Source of the DNA: Bombyx mori | Lineage: Eukaryota > Arthropoda > Insecta > Lepidoptera > Bombycidae | DNA length: 64,000 nucleotides | Direction: 5' to 3' | Assembly: GCF_030269925.1 (NCBI RefSeq) | Contig: NC_085123.1 | Span: 3,906,001 to 3,970,000 of the forward strand | Part shown: positions 43,147 through 55,222 of the stretch, in pieces | Position numbering within the stretch: position 1 is the first letter of the stretch | How the letters are laid out: every line of letters begins with the position of its first letter | Notes under the pieces: model-generated | Databases searched by the model: none | Told to the model about the DNA's origin: nothing | What the model saw: only the letters and a program-made list of their open reading frames with translations | Position numbers and translations under genes: made by a program

Positions 43147-44431
43147 CTAGGCTGCACTAAAAGTATCGGGAATGGAATATTTCCACTGTTCCTGTCATAT
43201 TAAAATATTTTTAATTGAAAACTCCTTGGTTTTAAAAATCGAATACCATTTATTTATTTAAAAAAAGATTCTCGGTCTTGTCACGAGGTTTTGTCAAACT
43301 TGTTTAGTCGTTGAGAAAATGGAATTGACTCGAGAAAATTCAAGAGCGATGATTTATTATGACTTTCGAAGTGGTTTAACACAAAAACAGTGTGTTGACC
43401 GGATGATTTCTGCATTTGGTGATGAAGCCCCATCCAAAACCACAATTTATCGCTGGTTTGCTGAGTTTCAACGTGGACGTGTCAAGCTCAGTGATGATCC
43501 CCGTCAAGGTCGTCCAAAAATTGCAGTCACCCAAGAAAACGTTGATGCTGTGCGTAAGCTGATTGAGAAAGATCGACATGTGACATACCGCGAAATTCAG
43601 GCAACTTTAGACATTGGCATGAGTCAAATACAAATAATCTTGCATTAACAATTAGGTGTAAAAAAGTTGTTTTCCCGATGGATACCGCATTCGCTCTGTG
43701 ATGAGCAAAAAGCGGCTCGCGTTACTTGGTGCGTCAGAACTCTCGAAAGATTCCACGCAGGATCCTCAAATGCTGTATACAACATTGTATCAGGTGACGA
43801 ATCCTGGATATATGCGTACGAACCCGAAACAAAAAACCAGTCACGAGTTTGGGTGTTCGAAAATGAGTTAAAGCCAACAAAAATTGTTCGTTCACGAAGT
43901 GTTGCAAAAAAAATGGTGGCCACGTTTGTCTCCAAAACCGGTCATGTTACGACTATTCCTCTTGAGGGACAAAGAACGGTTAATGCAGAATGGTATGCTA
44001 GCATTTGTTTGCCACAGGTCGTTTCTGAACTCCATAAAGAGAACTGCAACCGCCGCATCATCCTCCATCACGACAATGCGAGTTCTCACACCGCGCACAG
44101 AACAAAAGAGTTTTTAGAGCAAGAAAACATAGAATTATTAGAACATCCGCCGTACAGCCCCGACCTAAGCCCTAATGATTTCTATACTTTCCCTAAAATA
44201 AAGAATAAATTGCGTGGACAGAGATTTTCATCACCTGAAGAAGCGGTGGACGCCTACAAAACGGCCATTTTGGAGACCCCAACTTCCGAATGGTTGCTTC
44301 AATGATTGGTTCTATCGTACGGAAAAATGTGTCAAATTTCGCGGAGAACACTTCGAAAAGCAATAAATACATTTTTAAATAGTAATGTTGTGTCACTTCG
44401 TTAATTCCCGAAATTTTCAGTGCCGCCCTCG
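43147..44431 (+). mobile_element. Mariner element, 1285 bp, full length
   Basis: Imperfect inverted ends: CTAGGCTGCACTAAAAGTAT at the left, and CGAGGGCGGCACTGAAAATT read inward from the right. TA duplication on both sides. It carries one transposase gene, inactivated (next entry). Same family as the deleted copy at 16093-16648. Confidence 0.93.
43319..44366 (+). pseudogene. Mariner transposase, one stop and one frameshift
   Basis: Cut-and-paste DNA transposase. ATG at 43319 (MELTRENSRAMIYY); an N-terminal paired-like HTH region runs to about codon 100 (FGDEAPSKTTIYRWFAEF, WFAEFQRG). A TAA at 43646-43648 interrupts after ILH; the frame continues unchanged with QLGVKKLFSRW. Catalytic residues are all present: VSGDESWIYAYEP, HHDNASSHTA and SPNDFYTF, with 34 residues between the second and third Asp (DD34D, the classical mariner spacing). 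Near 44290 five bases (AATGG or equivalent) are missing relative to the 16-kb copy, shifting frame and giving an early stop at 44303-44305; the original end would be at 44364-44366. The protein is therefore non-functional unless the stop is read through, and even then lacks the normal C-terminus. Confidence 0.92.
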
Positions 44432-44455
44432 TAGGCCACGACAACTACAAACTAA

Positions 44456-44625
44456 TTACCAGAGCCCATAGGAAAAAACGGAAATGTCGTCACCTTCCTT
44501 ATGATGTACCAACCACCATTCAAGTCGAAACGCATGACTTCTTTATTGCCGTAATAGGCAATATATCAGTATTATATAAATAGGCAATATATCAGTATTA
44601 TTTAAATACGCCATAAACAGCAATT
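44456..44625. repeat. Diverged Bm1 relic and 30-bp tandem duplication
   Basis: 44455-44565 carries Bm1-like blocks (ACCAGAGCCCATAGG, CAAGTCGAAACGCATGACTT). At 44555-44615 the segment AATAGGCAATATATCAGTAT occurs twice in tandem. Confidence 0.55.
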
Positions 44626-46261
44626 CCGGAAAATGATTATTTAACCGCGTTTTATTGTTAAACAAAATTATTTTGTCAGTGTGGAAGTAATTCGTGAACT
44701 CGAGTCAACTGAGTGGTTCTTTAAATAAATTGTGATCTATTTGCGGGATTTGAATCGGGACATAATCGCATCGCTCGATACGGGTAAACAGTTTATCTTA
44801 TCCTTTAAGTCACGAAATTCGGATATGTTCGTGATTTTGTCGCTGGCTGTAACACCTTGGGTTTACTGACATAGATGCCAACATCGCGACGACCTATACT
44901 GACGTTTGACGCTTGAAGTTTTAGTATTATAATAATATCGTAATTTATTTATTTTTTTAAAGCTTAAATCTATTGATCGGCTATTGAACTAAATATGTGC
45001 AAATTAAAAATAATTTAATTCATAAAATTTAATAGCACGCATATTTATTTATTTATTCGTGTCGTATGCTTTCAGGTGCTATTTACCTGAATATTTAATA
45101 TCGTTCGTGACAATGTAGTAGGTTTCTGATAGGATTGAAAATTAAGTTAAATCTTATACCTTTAAACGAGCAACTCTTGTATATAATCTGAATCTCGGAA
45201 ACGGCTCCAACAATTTTCATAAAATTTAGTATACAGGGGATTTCGGGGGCGATAAATCGATCTAGCTACGATTTATTTTAAGAAAATGTTGTTTTAATCG
45301 TGTTTTCAATAATCAACTTTATCGATAATCAAATTTATGACTCTTCCCGATATCTATTGGCGAATAATAATACTATTTTTCTTAATTGAGGGCAACTAAC
45401 CGCTTTAAAGACACAACAAGATGGTGTTATAAAAAAAAAAGGGGGAAAGCTCGGTCATCATCTAGTAGTGTGTATATTTAAAATATTAATCGTAGTAAAT
45501 TCGAGGTTCATTGGTGTGAATTGGGAGAGGCCTATGTCCAGCAATGGACGACTGGGTACCGATGATGATAATGATGATAATGAAATTAGAGGCTTTTCTT
45601 TTGTAACGTGTATACATTTAAACAAGCAATTAAAATAGTGGTCTTTACATTTGTCATTGAAAGTATAGGAAATTTACGTATCTACCTAAAGAAAAAAATA
45701 GGATATAGTAGAAATTATGATATAAAATAGATTGTATTATTGGGAGAACACTACTCTACTCTACTCTTAAACATTATTTATACGAAAATATTACATATTA
45801 TGTAAGCCTCTAAAAATCTTAAAATTTGTTCGAATTACAATAAAAGAATAATAATTTATTCATCAATCGATTCTTAATGCCTCATTTATTCGATAGAGAA
45901 AATTGATTTTTGTAAATTTATTCAACATGCTGTTATTTGGAACTGACAGCCGTAAACTCATTCTCATTATTATTATACGTGTGATTTATTTATATAATAA
46001 ATTAACTTTGAAATCAGGTAAGACATTCATACGTTATATTATACTTTTAAGCTTCATTATAAAGGTCTTTTGTGATCGATGGCTTATCAGTTAAAAAAAA
46101 TGTCGATGCGCGTGGTTTTATAACGGTCATCCCGGCCTACAAACTGCTTCGCGGCATAAAATCGGCAGGACAACAATCCCTACCCGGGCGGACTCACAAA
46201 ACGCAACACCGACAATAATGAATACTTTTTGTTTTTTGTTTGATCTGTCTTTTATTACGCG
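44626..46261. other. Intron, mostly unrecognised
   Basis: A tRNA-like SINE head relic may lie at 44745-44815 (TTTGCGGGATTTGAATCGGG). A short RTE-type tail is at 45510-45590 on plus (GAGAGGCCTATGTCCAGCAA, then GATGATGATAATGATGATAA). Bm1-like debris lies at 46115-46220. No gene. Confidence 0.4.
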
Positions 46262-46480
46262 ACTAGCGACCCGCCCTCGCTTCGCTTCGGAAACTGTAAT
46301 TTATTATTGATTTCTCCACAATTTAATGGATCTTATTGTACATATAAGCCTTTCTCTTCAATCATTCTATCTATTAAAAAAAACCGCATCAAAATCCGTT
46401 GCGTAGTTTTAAAGATTTAAGCATACTCATAGGGATATAGGGACAGAGAAAGCGACTTTGTTTTATACTATGTAGTGACT
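46262..46480 (-). mobile_element. Helitron 3' part
   Basis: On minus it ends CGAAGCGAGGGCGGGTCGCTAG at 46263 followed by T, the same terminus as 15570. The upstream body, ATAGTATAAAACAAAGTCGC, is shared with 61590-61800. Confidence 0.7.
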
Positions 46481-46670
46481 ATATTCCTTCAAAATGGAAA
46501 TCTATCGTGAGCATGTGATAAGTAGGTATTTCATTAGAAAAAATGGTACATGCTGATGAGATTTGAACGCCAGTATAGAGCTTTAGACCACTTGTAACTA
46601 GCACTAGCACTAGGAACAGTAGTACTCGTCGAACTCGGCAAAGAGTTCAATGTGCAACCTAACCCATACA

Positions 46671-46880
46671 TCAGTCCGCTGAATTTCTCGCCGGATCTTC
46701 TCAGCGGGTCGCGATTTCGATCCGGTAATAGAGGCATTCGCGAAGCAGCTCTCTTGAGCTGTTAATTCTTCGGAGGCGCACGGGCAGCTGTTAGCAAATC
46801 CTATCACTCTTGGCTGAGCATTTGATAGCCCACCTGTCCTGGTGAAACTGGAAAGGCATACGGGAAAAACGTAATCCTTA
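46671..46880 (+). repeat. LINE 3' end, family B, with compensatory hairpin change
   Basis: Hairpin arms are CCGCTGA (46676-46682) and TCAGCGG (46701-46707) instead of CCACTGA and TCAGTGG: both arms changed so pairing is kept. The rest follows the family to an A-rich end. Confidence 0.75.
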
Positions 46881-47299
46881 TTTCCTAAAAAAATAAAAGT
46901 AAAAAAGAACCACAATCACTACTATACTAGGTCTTATCAGTAGTTTTTCATAACTGATATTTCGGAGATACGATAAATTTAAAAACTATTTTCCAGTTAA
47001 AGAAAAAAAAAAGAACATTAAGCTATTACATACTTTATACCTCGTATTCATTAAGCCCGAGTTTCCTAATCGAAACACATTGATTGCGGCGCGCACACGG
47101 GGGTGGCATCCCCACTAATGAGCCACCCTCACCCCGGAGTTACGGGCATCATTACAAGAGGACGAAGGGGAAAAATTGATGTGTTTATTTCCATTTTTAT
47201 TTGACCGCCGAATTAGAATTAAGTTGTTTTTTTTTGCTGTTCGTGTGTCAAATAAACACTGATAGATACAGCATGTTTCAAAATGATTTTATAATATAC

Positions 47300-47523
47300 T
47301 GATAAAGGTTAGCGTTTTTTTTTGTTTTTTGTTTTTTTCCTGTCTATTCGTTGGTTTTTAAAGGGGCTATTACAGCTACGCCCGGACGGGTGGGTGAGCT
47401 CACGGGCTCAACCTGAGAGAATTAGCTAACACCAGCCCTAGCAAGAGCAGTGCTTCGCTGAGTCTACCGCTGGATCGGAATCGCGACCCACTGAGAAGAT
47501 CCAGCCAGAAACTCAGTGGGCTG
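47300..47523 (-). repeat. LINE 3' end, family B
   Basis: T-run at 47315-47338 (tail); on minus it starts at the hairpin, CAGCCCACTGAG at 47523-47512. Confidence 0.85.
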
Positions 47524-47639
47524 AAAGTAGCATGTTATAACTGTGTTGTAACTGGAGCGTGTTGTAACTTATATTATTTACTCTCCAATTTTTTTATTTC
47601 TGTTGTCACTAATGAGGGTGTCAACGCGAATTAAATGGT

Positions 47640-47800
47640 TGCTCCATTAGTGATGGCGGTAGGATGTCTTGCGGGTTTACGCGGGTAGTTACCACCACCG
47701 TGCCTATTTCGGCTGTGAAGGAATAATGCAGACGGTTTAGAGGGTGGGATAGTACAATTGAGACTTAGGCTTCTAAGGGAACCTGGGCTATGAGATAGTT
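47640..47800 (+). mobile_element. Bm1 SINE, diverged
   Basis: Blocks GATGGCGGTAGGATGTCTTG, ACCACCACCGTGCCTATTTC and TTTAGAGGGTGGGATAGT. Confidence 0.7.
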
Positions 47801-47814
47801 TCAGCTGTATAGTA

Positions 47815-47880
47815 AAATTATCGTATTAATAAAAACCAAAAAAATCAATTCGAAAATGGATCTGGAAGCTTCTATTTTTT
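47815..47880 (+). repeat. Dispersed repeat, inverted partner at 51555-51625
   Basis: ATGGATCTGGAAGCTTCTAT here matches CGGATCTGGAAGCTTCTATT on minus near 51590, with further similarity on both sides (about 60 bp). Confidence 0.7.
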
Positions 47881-47896
47881 GTAAGTCGCTACTCGC

Positions 47897-48092
47897 GTCT
47901 GCCTTGAAAGTAACTGGAAGTATATCTATGTTAATATCGATAATCTTTGGTATCGTTATACGTACGTAATTACTATGTTTATTAAGCTTTAAGAGTTGGA
48001 GGCGAAATTAATTTCCATTTAAGGTTGTTTTTAGATTCATTTTATTTAGCCATAAGTTTATATTTTCGTGATATACCTATATAAAATTGACA
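47897..48092 (+). repeat. About 195-bp direct repeat, partner at 63811-64000
   Basis: Nearly identical to the end of the window from CTGCCTTGAAAGTAACTGGA to TATATAAAA. Non-coding. Confidence 0.9.
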
Positions 48093-49290
48093 CTGCTTGT
48101 ATAAAATCCAATTTAGATAGTTAATCTCTTCAGCGACATCGGCATATGCTTGTGCTTTTTTTTTATAATTTATATATTTAGCTCGACGCCAAATAGCCAC
48201 AAATTTTTAATAAAGTATTTTTTTTTGTTTGCTTGATTTTTTTTTGTAAAACGCAAAATGAATAAATCCTAATTCAGAATACATTAATTCATCTTTTTTG
48301 CATTATATTTCTAAAAATTCTGTCCTTAAAAGCTTAAATATTCGGTTTCTGTGGTTCGTAGCCGTAATTAAATCAAGCGGTATTCACGTTGAGGTCTTAA
48401 GCCCCAGTGACCACTTCTACTGTCTGTAACTAATATGGAGAAAGACCCGCGAAATAGCATGTACCCAGTGAACGGCCTGCCTTAGAAAATATAGTTGGAA
48501 CGCCATCCGTGACCACGAAAATTGAAAAGTATTCGAAAGGTCGGAAATAATGTGATGACAATAAAAATATGCGAAGGTAAACCGTAAAAATACTTTTAAT
48601 TATATTTTTAAGATATATCGTTCGAAGCTTGTGCGATTCTAGTCCAAATTTTTTTCTGCCTTCTTTTTATATATATATTTTTTATAAACTCTATCAATCC
48701 CTCAACTATGCAGCCAGATCACTAATTATCTTCTAGGTATTCAGTTTCCCCGTCTTTTGCTTTGTGATATTCATGAGGAATTTTTCGCACTGACGCTTCT
48801 CACGAGAATATTAAATATATATGTCGGACACGGTCATTAGTTTAGAGAGGTAACAACACGATCGCCATGTCGTCGGAGCTCGGCTAACTTCGTGCCACGA
48901 CAGAGCCTAGCCGATGGAGGCGCATAGACGCCACTACACACTTACCAACCAGCCTTCTTGAAGAGCGGTGCCTCCGTCCTAAGAACTGTCATTCGTTTTC
49001 TTTTGGTAATGCCAAGAGAAGATTTCTAAATTGTTCTAAGACAACATACGTGTTTTGTGTACTCAATATTTCTCTTAGCTCGATCACCCTATTCGCCCCT
49101 AATGATGTCTGACGATGGTGTTAATAATGCGGTTTCTTCGACATATATTATTTTATTTTTATTTATTTATTTTATTTATTTAATTATATAATTATTATAT
49201 TATATGCCCAAAGATAATCTAATACATTCCTCCTGTATTAGTATTATAAATAGATCAGTCTCGATTGAGACCTTCATAAAATTGTAATAT
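48093..49290. other. Intron, nothing recognised
   Basis: A GC-richer block at 48830-48985 (ATGTCGTCGGAGCTCGGCTA, CGATGGAGGCGCATAGACGC) may be a repeat fragment of unknown family. The rest is AT-rich. Confidence 0.4.
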
Positions 49291-49945
49291 ACCAGTGATC
49301 CCGCAGTAGTCGAAATTCGACTATATTTAATTGAAATTATAAGTTTCAACATTATTATGGTCTTATTGTTACAGATTTCGCCAAATACTCGTAATATTAA
49401 AGATAAACAATACTAACCTATTCTCAATTTGACTACAGACTATAAGCAATAACAAAAGTTTGACAATAAACAAAGAGTAGGTATATTTTTACTGGTGGTA
49501 GGACCTCTTGTGAGTCCGCGCGGGTGGGTACCACCACCCTGCCTATTTCTGCCGTGAAGCAGTAATGCGTTTCGGTTTGAAGGGTGGGGCACCCGTTGTA
49601 ACTATACTTGAGACCTTAGAACTTGTATCTCAAGGTGGGTGGCGCATTTACGTTGTGGATGTCTATGGGCTCCAGTAACCACTTAACACCAGGTGGGTTG
49701 TGAGCTCGTCCACCCATCTAAGCAATAAAAAAAAAAATATGTGTGTGTGTGTGTGTCAAATACATGGTAGTGTGTGTAATGTTTTCTTTATTGATTTAAT
49801 GTAGTTTTTATGCATTATTTAAAAAACTATTAGCATTGTGCACTTCTTCTCTATATTCCCTATAAGTGTGGAAAATTTCAATCCGTCCGCGCAATTTTCG
49901 TCAAAAGGGATATAAAGGTTTTGCTTCACGTATTAATATATGGAT
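49291..49945 (-). mobile_element. Helitron-like H1 copy with Bm1 insertion
   Basis: The 3' palindrome (TAGTCGAAATTCGACTA) is at about 49316-49332. The terminal CTAG has decayed. The body is split by a Bm1 at 49487-49737 and ends with CTTCACGTATTAATATATGG near 49945, like the other copies. Confidence 0.7.
49487..49737 (+). mobile_element. Bm1 SINE, 5'-truncated, near consensus
   Basis: From ACTGGTGGTAGGACCTCTTG to CCATCTAAGCAATAAAAAAA with few differences from the commonest sequence here. Confidence 0.9.
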
Positions 49946-50230
49946 AACCTTGTACGGCATATTTGCAATAATATCGCGTTTTTAGAATTGAAGTGACTTA
50001 ATCCAAAAGTCTTGTTTGTTGGTAAACACGAAAAATGTAATTGAAGAATTGTAATTTTTCAGTTTTGATTTTTTAATACTTTAAACCTTAAAGCCGGACG
50101 GAAGGTGTGCTTTGTTATGTCTTGTACTTAAGAACGGAAAGTATACTTTGTCGTTTTCTAGATTAAAATTTATATTTGGTTTTTAATTTTAAATGTTCAA
50201 TTTTATAAGCTGAAAGAATACATAATAATA

Positions 50231-50825
50231 TCTACACTAATAATATAAAGCTAAAGAGTTTGTTTGTTTGAACGCGCTAATCTCAGGAACTACTGATCCG
50301 ATTTAAAAAAATCTTTCAGTGTTAGATAGCCCATTTATCGAGGAAGGTTATAGGCTATATACTACGCTAAGACCAATACAAGCGGAGCACCAATAAATAA
50401 TGTTTCAAAATCGGGGTTTTTTCCCTTTTGAGAGCTTTCGCTGCATGCGCTGCAGAAACGGTTAAAGCCTCGTTAAAATAATGTATGACAGAATTGTTCC
50501 CCTTTAAAAGAGGAGCCCACTGAGTTTTTCGCCGGATCTTCTCAGTGGGTCGCGTTCCGATCCGGTGGTAGATTCTGTGAAGCACTGCTCTTGCTAGGGT
50601 CAGTGTTAGCAACTCTCCGGCTTGAGCCCCGTGAGCTCACCTACAAACGTTAGGGTGAAGCTGAAATAGCCTCTCAAGGCTACGTAGGAAAAAAAAATTA
50701 AAAGATCTAAAAAAAGTCCGCGTCAGCATATGTCTATATATTAAGGTTGGCTTACTATAACGTATTTTATGCTAACCAAATTTGTTCTAAAATAACACGC
50801 GGACGAAGTCGCGGGCAAAAGCTAG
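50231..50825 (+). mobile_element. Non-autonomous Helitron with nested LINE tail
   Basis: Starts TCTACACTAATAATATAAAG after A50230, ends GTCGCGGGCAAAAGCTAG before T50826. Contains AACGCGCTAATCTCAGGAAC, common to this lepidopteran Helitron type. A LINE-B tail (50512-50697) lies inside. Confidence 0.82.
50512..50697 (+). repeat. LINE 3' end, family B, with target duplication
   Basis: Flanked by TTAAAAGA (50504-50511 and 50698-50705). Starts GGAGCCCACTGAG, i.e. four bases before the hairpin arm; ends in an A-run. Confidence 0.9.
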
Positions 50826-53800
50826 TTTATTTATAAGTCGTTCAAAGTATAAAACTCGTTTTCTTTAATATTTTTAGTTAAACCACTTCAATTCTAAAGG
50901 TGCGATATGTCGAAGGAAAGAAAAAAACCTACAACTCCTTTCAGGATAGTAAATAAAATACGGGCTACTGAATAGAAATGGCTTCGTGCGCGGATCGTGG
51001 TGGTGTTACGCTGTCTCCTGTTTCACCTTGGAACTTAACAAATTGATATTGGGGAGCGCTCGTGCGCGACAGAGACAGATATAAGTTGATCACGTCCGTG
51101 CGCGGCGTGCCGGTTCAGCGTTCTTTTTACAGGGTTGCTTCTGTTGTGTTTTTGGGTATCCTCAAAGTATTATATATACCTTTATAATGTGGGTTGCTTT
51201 TAATATTTTTTAATGTGGTAAGGAAGCGTCTGTTCTCTTAATACAAAAAAATCACAAAAATGAAAACCTACTTCGACAAAATCAAAATCAGTCTACAACT
51301 GAAAATCAAAACAAAATCGAAAGAAATGATATTCTGATATTCTTTCAATGTTGTGAAAGTCAATTAAATAATATGCATTATTAAGCATAAATAAAAAAAC
51401 TACTGATCAGATTTGGATAAAATTTAAATAGGAATACTTGAAAAGAATTAGATTTCAGAAATCACCTATTTAACTTAGAAAAAAGTTCTGATTCGACTGT
51501 ATTCATTCGAATTGACAGTCTTATTTTTTTTTGAAGTCAGTTAAAAACTGACATGAGTTCCGAAAAATAGAAGCTTCCAGATCCGTTTTCGAATTTTATT
51601 TATTTAGGTTTTTATTAATATCATTATGATTGTATTCTGTTTTATTATATTTGTATCTTTCAAGTCAATTTAAGGTTTTGCGAGAGTTGTTGAGATTTCT
51701 GTCTGTTTGTCTGTGCGTTTGTGCCCGCTGAATTCTATTATAATATCTTAGTTAGGTTGAATGTGTTTTTCTATTATTGACGTAAGCGTTAGTTAGTATA
51801 TATTAGAGAGCTCAATGCGTATAAATATTAGATGGAAGCTTCTGATTTTCGTAACCTATAACTAAAATCTATTGTTTCGTGTTACTCAAGTAAAATTTAT
51901 GCGAAAACATACTACGAATTATAACACGTTGAATATATTATTAATGGAAGTATCAAACTTCGGTAAATTGGTATTATAATTGCGTTAGACGGAGCCACCA
52001 TTAAAATTCATCAAGTCTTATTTACGACGAACATTATTCATGTATGTTAATAAACCTTTTTGCTGCAACCCTACTTACAGGATCCGTGTCTGTCTTCCGC
52101 TAAGCCTATAGCGGTTAGCTGTACTATATTGTTGGACAAGAGAGTCATATAGGAATCCAGCAAGAGCGACAAGGAAAGAGAATTGAGTAAAATTTTATAT
52201 TCTACCCACATTTTGTCGTCTAAGCGTTCCATTTAGTGTTCCATATTTAAACCTTGCGCCGTTCTTTTTTCTCCGCGGAAGACGTAAGGTGATTTTTTTT
52301 TCATTGCAAGGGTGTAACCCGCTTCGGGTGTGTGCGGAATATAAATGTGTGCGACCGCCGAAGCCCTGCTATGGAATGAAATTGGCATATAAATGTAAAT
52401 TTTATGCTATGAATTTTAAAATGGAGTCGATATTTCCTCGCTTGCGGTGAAGCCGCCGAGCCGTTTTAGCGATTTTACGTCGGGCAGGGATGAAATTAGA
52501 CTTTAGCGAGACGAGTTTCGGTGAATGATGATCCTTTAATAGCTTTCAGCCCCTAGCTCAGGTTGGCTCGACTTATGTTGCTTTTATCATTAAAATTAAC
52601 TAGATACTAGGTCTTCTTGTTTTTCTAGGTCGCGTTCTTAATTTCTGAAGTAGGTACTTGACGTTGGTTTGGTCAAATAGTGACCATTCATATCTACAAC
52701 CTCTGCTCTTAGATTTGTCTAGAGCACTACCAACCGGAGACATTTGATTCAAAATGAAAAGGAAACATTACTTCGCATTAAATTACGATATGGACTATTA
52801 ATCAAAAGCTATTCATACGCCACAAGTATAATAACCAAGCTCTCTAATCGATTAAGATGTAAGTACCAGCAAAAGCTTTATTAGCAGTAAAACTTATCGT
52901 TGCCGTTTCAAAATCTATTTTAATAAGTATATTGATACGCCTCTTAAACCTATAAAATTGCAGACGATCCTACTGAAAACGTCGTATCAACTTAAGGAAT
53001 GGAGAAATCAAAGAAGAGGAAAAAATCCACTTTACAGACGCAAACAAGTCACTTTAAGTTTATTGAGCTGTAATCGAATTGTGACGTCCCTACGATCTAA
53101 GCCGGGGTCGGAGCCGCGAGCTCTACAGCCGTCCTTATCCGACCCATCCATTTAAATCTATGCTATTCAATCGTGCCGTCTCGCTCGCGTCCCAGGGGTG
53201 CCGCCGAGATTGCAATCTTTTGATTTATACCAACTATTAGGAGTGGCGCGGGATGTCTGTCGGAACGAGATCTCCGCGATAAACTCGGATACAATCGACG
53301 TTCGTGCTGATTATAGAAATATATTTATTTATTGCTCGTATACAGAATAGCATTGTTCATCAATTTTAGGGACATCACAGATGTATCGGTATTGTGATTC
53401 GATCTAAATTATCGTTAAGTCTTCAAAATATTATTTTAATCAATTGTTTTGTTCGCTCTCTATGTTTGGCGCGATTTGTTTTGAAATCTTTGAGATCTTG
53501 TTGAATTATAATAATTTGTGACATCTGTGGTCAACAACAAAAAAAAACTTCGTCACACATTTTATTATATTTATGACGTTGAAAGACTTATTATATATTC
53601 AAAATTTTGCCATTGTAACTTAATTATTTTTGTAGCGAAGCCGTAATATCTAAACTAGACCGTGAAAAATTACGCAAATTGCAACAAAGTTATAAAGTTT
53701 TTTCATGAGCACAAAATACAATTAAAAGAATAAGTGTCGTTTAAGTTTGATTATTAAAAAAAAATCAAAAGAAATCTAGATTATTTTAAATTACGTAACA

Positions 53801-53999
53801 TCGACCTTATTTAAGTTTGTTGCATACAAAAAAAATAAACCTCAAAAGCGTAAATTATAGAAAAGTTATGTCAATATAATCTTTAAATTCTTCAATCAGT
53901 CTTTCAATAATATCTCAATTCAACGTGCTCTTTGTTATGAAGGGAAACAACGAATCTCTGACCAAAAGAAATGTATAAAGAGAAGTACCTATTGAGTGA
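50826..53999. other. Intron, transposon-poor with GC-rich patches
   Basis: Apart from the short inverted partner at 51555-51625, no repeat family appears in 3.2 kb. GC-richer patches stand out at about 51030-51120, 52270-52375, 52440-52530 and 53090-53300 (e.g. TCGCTCGCGTCCCAGGGGTG). They have no supported coding frame; the 65-codon frame at 52958-53155 has no domain. Confidence 0.4.
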
Positions 54000-54460
54000 T
54001 TTTTTGCTATCGCACAGAACTCACAGCCTATGTGATGTTAGGTTGTTACAGGAGACAGTAGACCTGAATGTCGCCTTTCACCTTTAGACATGAGAGATGA
54101 GCGTATTTTTTTTATTGCTTAGTTAGGTGGACGAGTCCACGGCCTATCTGATGTTAAGTGGTTACCGGAGCCCATAGACATCTACAACGTAAATGCCACC
54201 CACCCACCTTGAGACATGAGTTCTAACGTCTTAGTATAGTTACAGCCCCTGTCCCGCCCTTCAAACTGAAACGCATTACTGCTTCACGGCAGAAATAGGC
54301 AGGGTGGTGGTACCTACCCGTGCGGACTCACAAGACGTCCTACCGCCAGTAATCACGCAAATATCTCTTCCCTCAAATCGAAACAGTTCGCGGGCGAAAT
54401 AGGAAAGGTGGTGGTGTGTACCCATGCAATCTCATGAAACGACTTACCACTGGTAAAAGT
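54000..54460 (-). mobile_element. Bm1 inserted into an older Bm1
   Basis: 54108-54357 is a near-consensus truncated Bm1. It is bracketed by diverged Bm1 pieces of the same orientation at 54000-54105 and 54363-54460 (CTCAAATCGAAACAGTTCGC, ACTTACCACTGGTAAAAG), which together form one older copy. Confidence 0.75.
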
Positions 54461-55047
54461 ATTGATTTATAAAAAAAAAACCAACGACAAGTGTAGAAGA
54501 AGTGTTGAAACAAAACTATGTACTAAACTAATTGCTATTGCAATTTCAATCGTAACAAAAAAACTAAATAAATCAAATGCTATATGTAATACAAAAGTCT
54601 TTTCGAATAAGAAGTTCACGAAATAAGAAAGATACGCCCCTAAAAGAATCCTATCAATGGTGCCCCATTCAAAACTGTATTATCTGTATTGAAACATTAT
54701 TTCGGCTAAAGGTTATATAAAAAGCGGTGGTCGGCCGGCTCCCCGATGGCCGCTTAGCCCCGGGAAAGTCGAGAAAATAAGGGAAAAACGTTCCTCATTT
54801 ATATTGAAAGGAAATCTTCAGATGGACACCCCTAAGTGGGCGGGAAACCGAATTGGGTGTAATAGAACGTTAGGGTATCACAGTTCGGTTTTATTTTGTG
54901 AAAATACAAAGAAATGTTATTGCACGCCATCCGCATGGACTGAGGACCAGTATAAAAAAAACTTCAAAATAATTGTTTATACTTTTTTCAAATAGGGAAA
55001 ATATCATTGAATCTGAAATGAAAGGAAAATAAAAATTAACAAAAAAA
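54461..55047. other. Intron, nothing recognised
   Basis: Includes a GC-rich patch at 54725-54775 (CGGCCGGCTCCCCGATGGCC). The 63-codon frame at 54804-54995 has no domain. Confidence 0.4.
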
Positions 55048-55222
55048 AAAATTTATTGCCCTTGTAGGCAGACGAGTATACGGCCCACTTCAAGGTGCGT
55101 GGTTACAGTCGCCCATGGACTTCAGCAATGCCAGGGGCAGAGCCAAGCCTCTGCTTACCGTTAAGTATTATCCACAAGGCTCGTTTGAAGAAGGATATGT
55201 CATAGCGCTCGGGAAACAATAA
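55048..55222 (-). repeat. LINE 3' end, family A
   Basis: ATTGCCCTTGTAGGCAGACG to GCGCTCGGGAAACA on plus, several substitutions. Confidence 0.8.

Larger units (their letters stand above)
42715..44455 (-). mobile_element. Bm1 SINE split by a mariner
   Basis: The Bm1 body, middle and most of the tRNA-like head lie at 42715-43146; the last part of the head (GTTGTCGTGGCC on minus) continues at 44434-44445, beyond the mariner. The insertion is at the TA of CCTTTAGGCC, which is duplicated (43145-43146 and 44432-44433). Confidence 0.88.
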
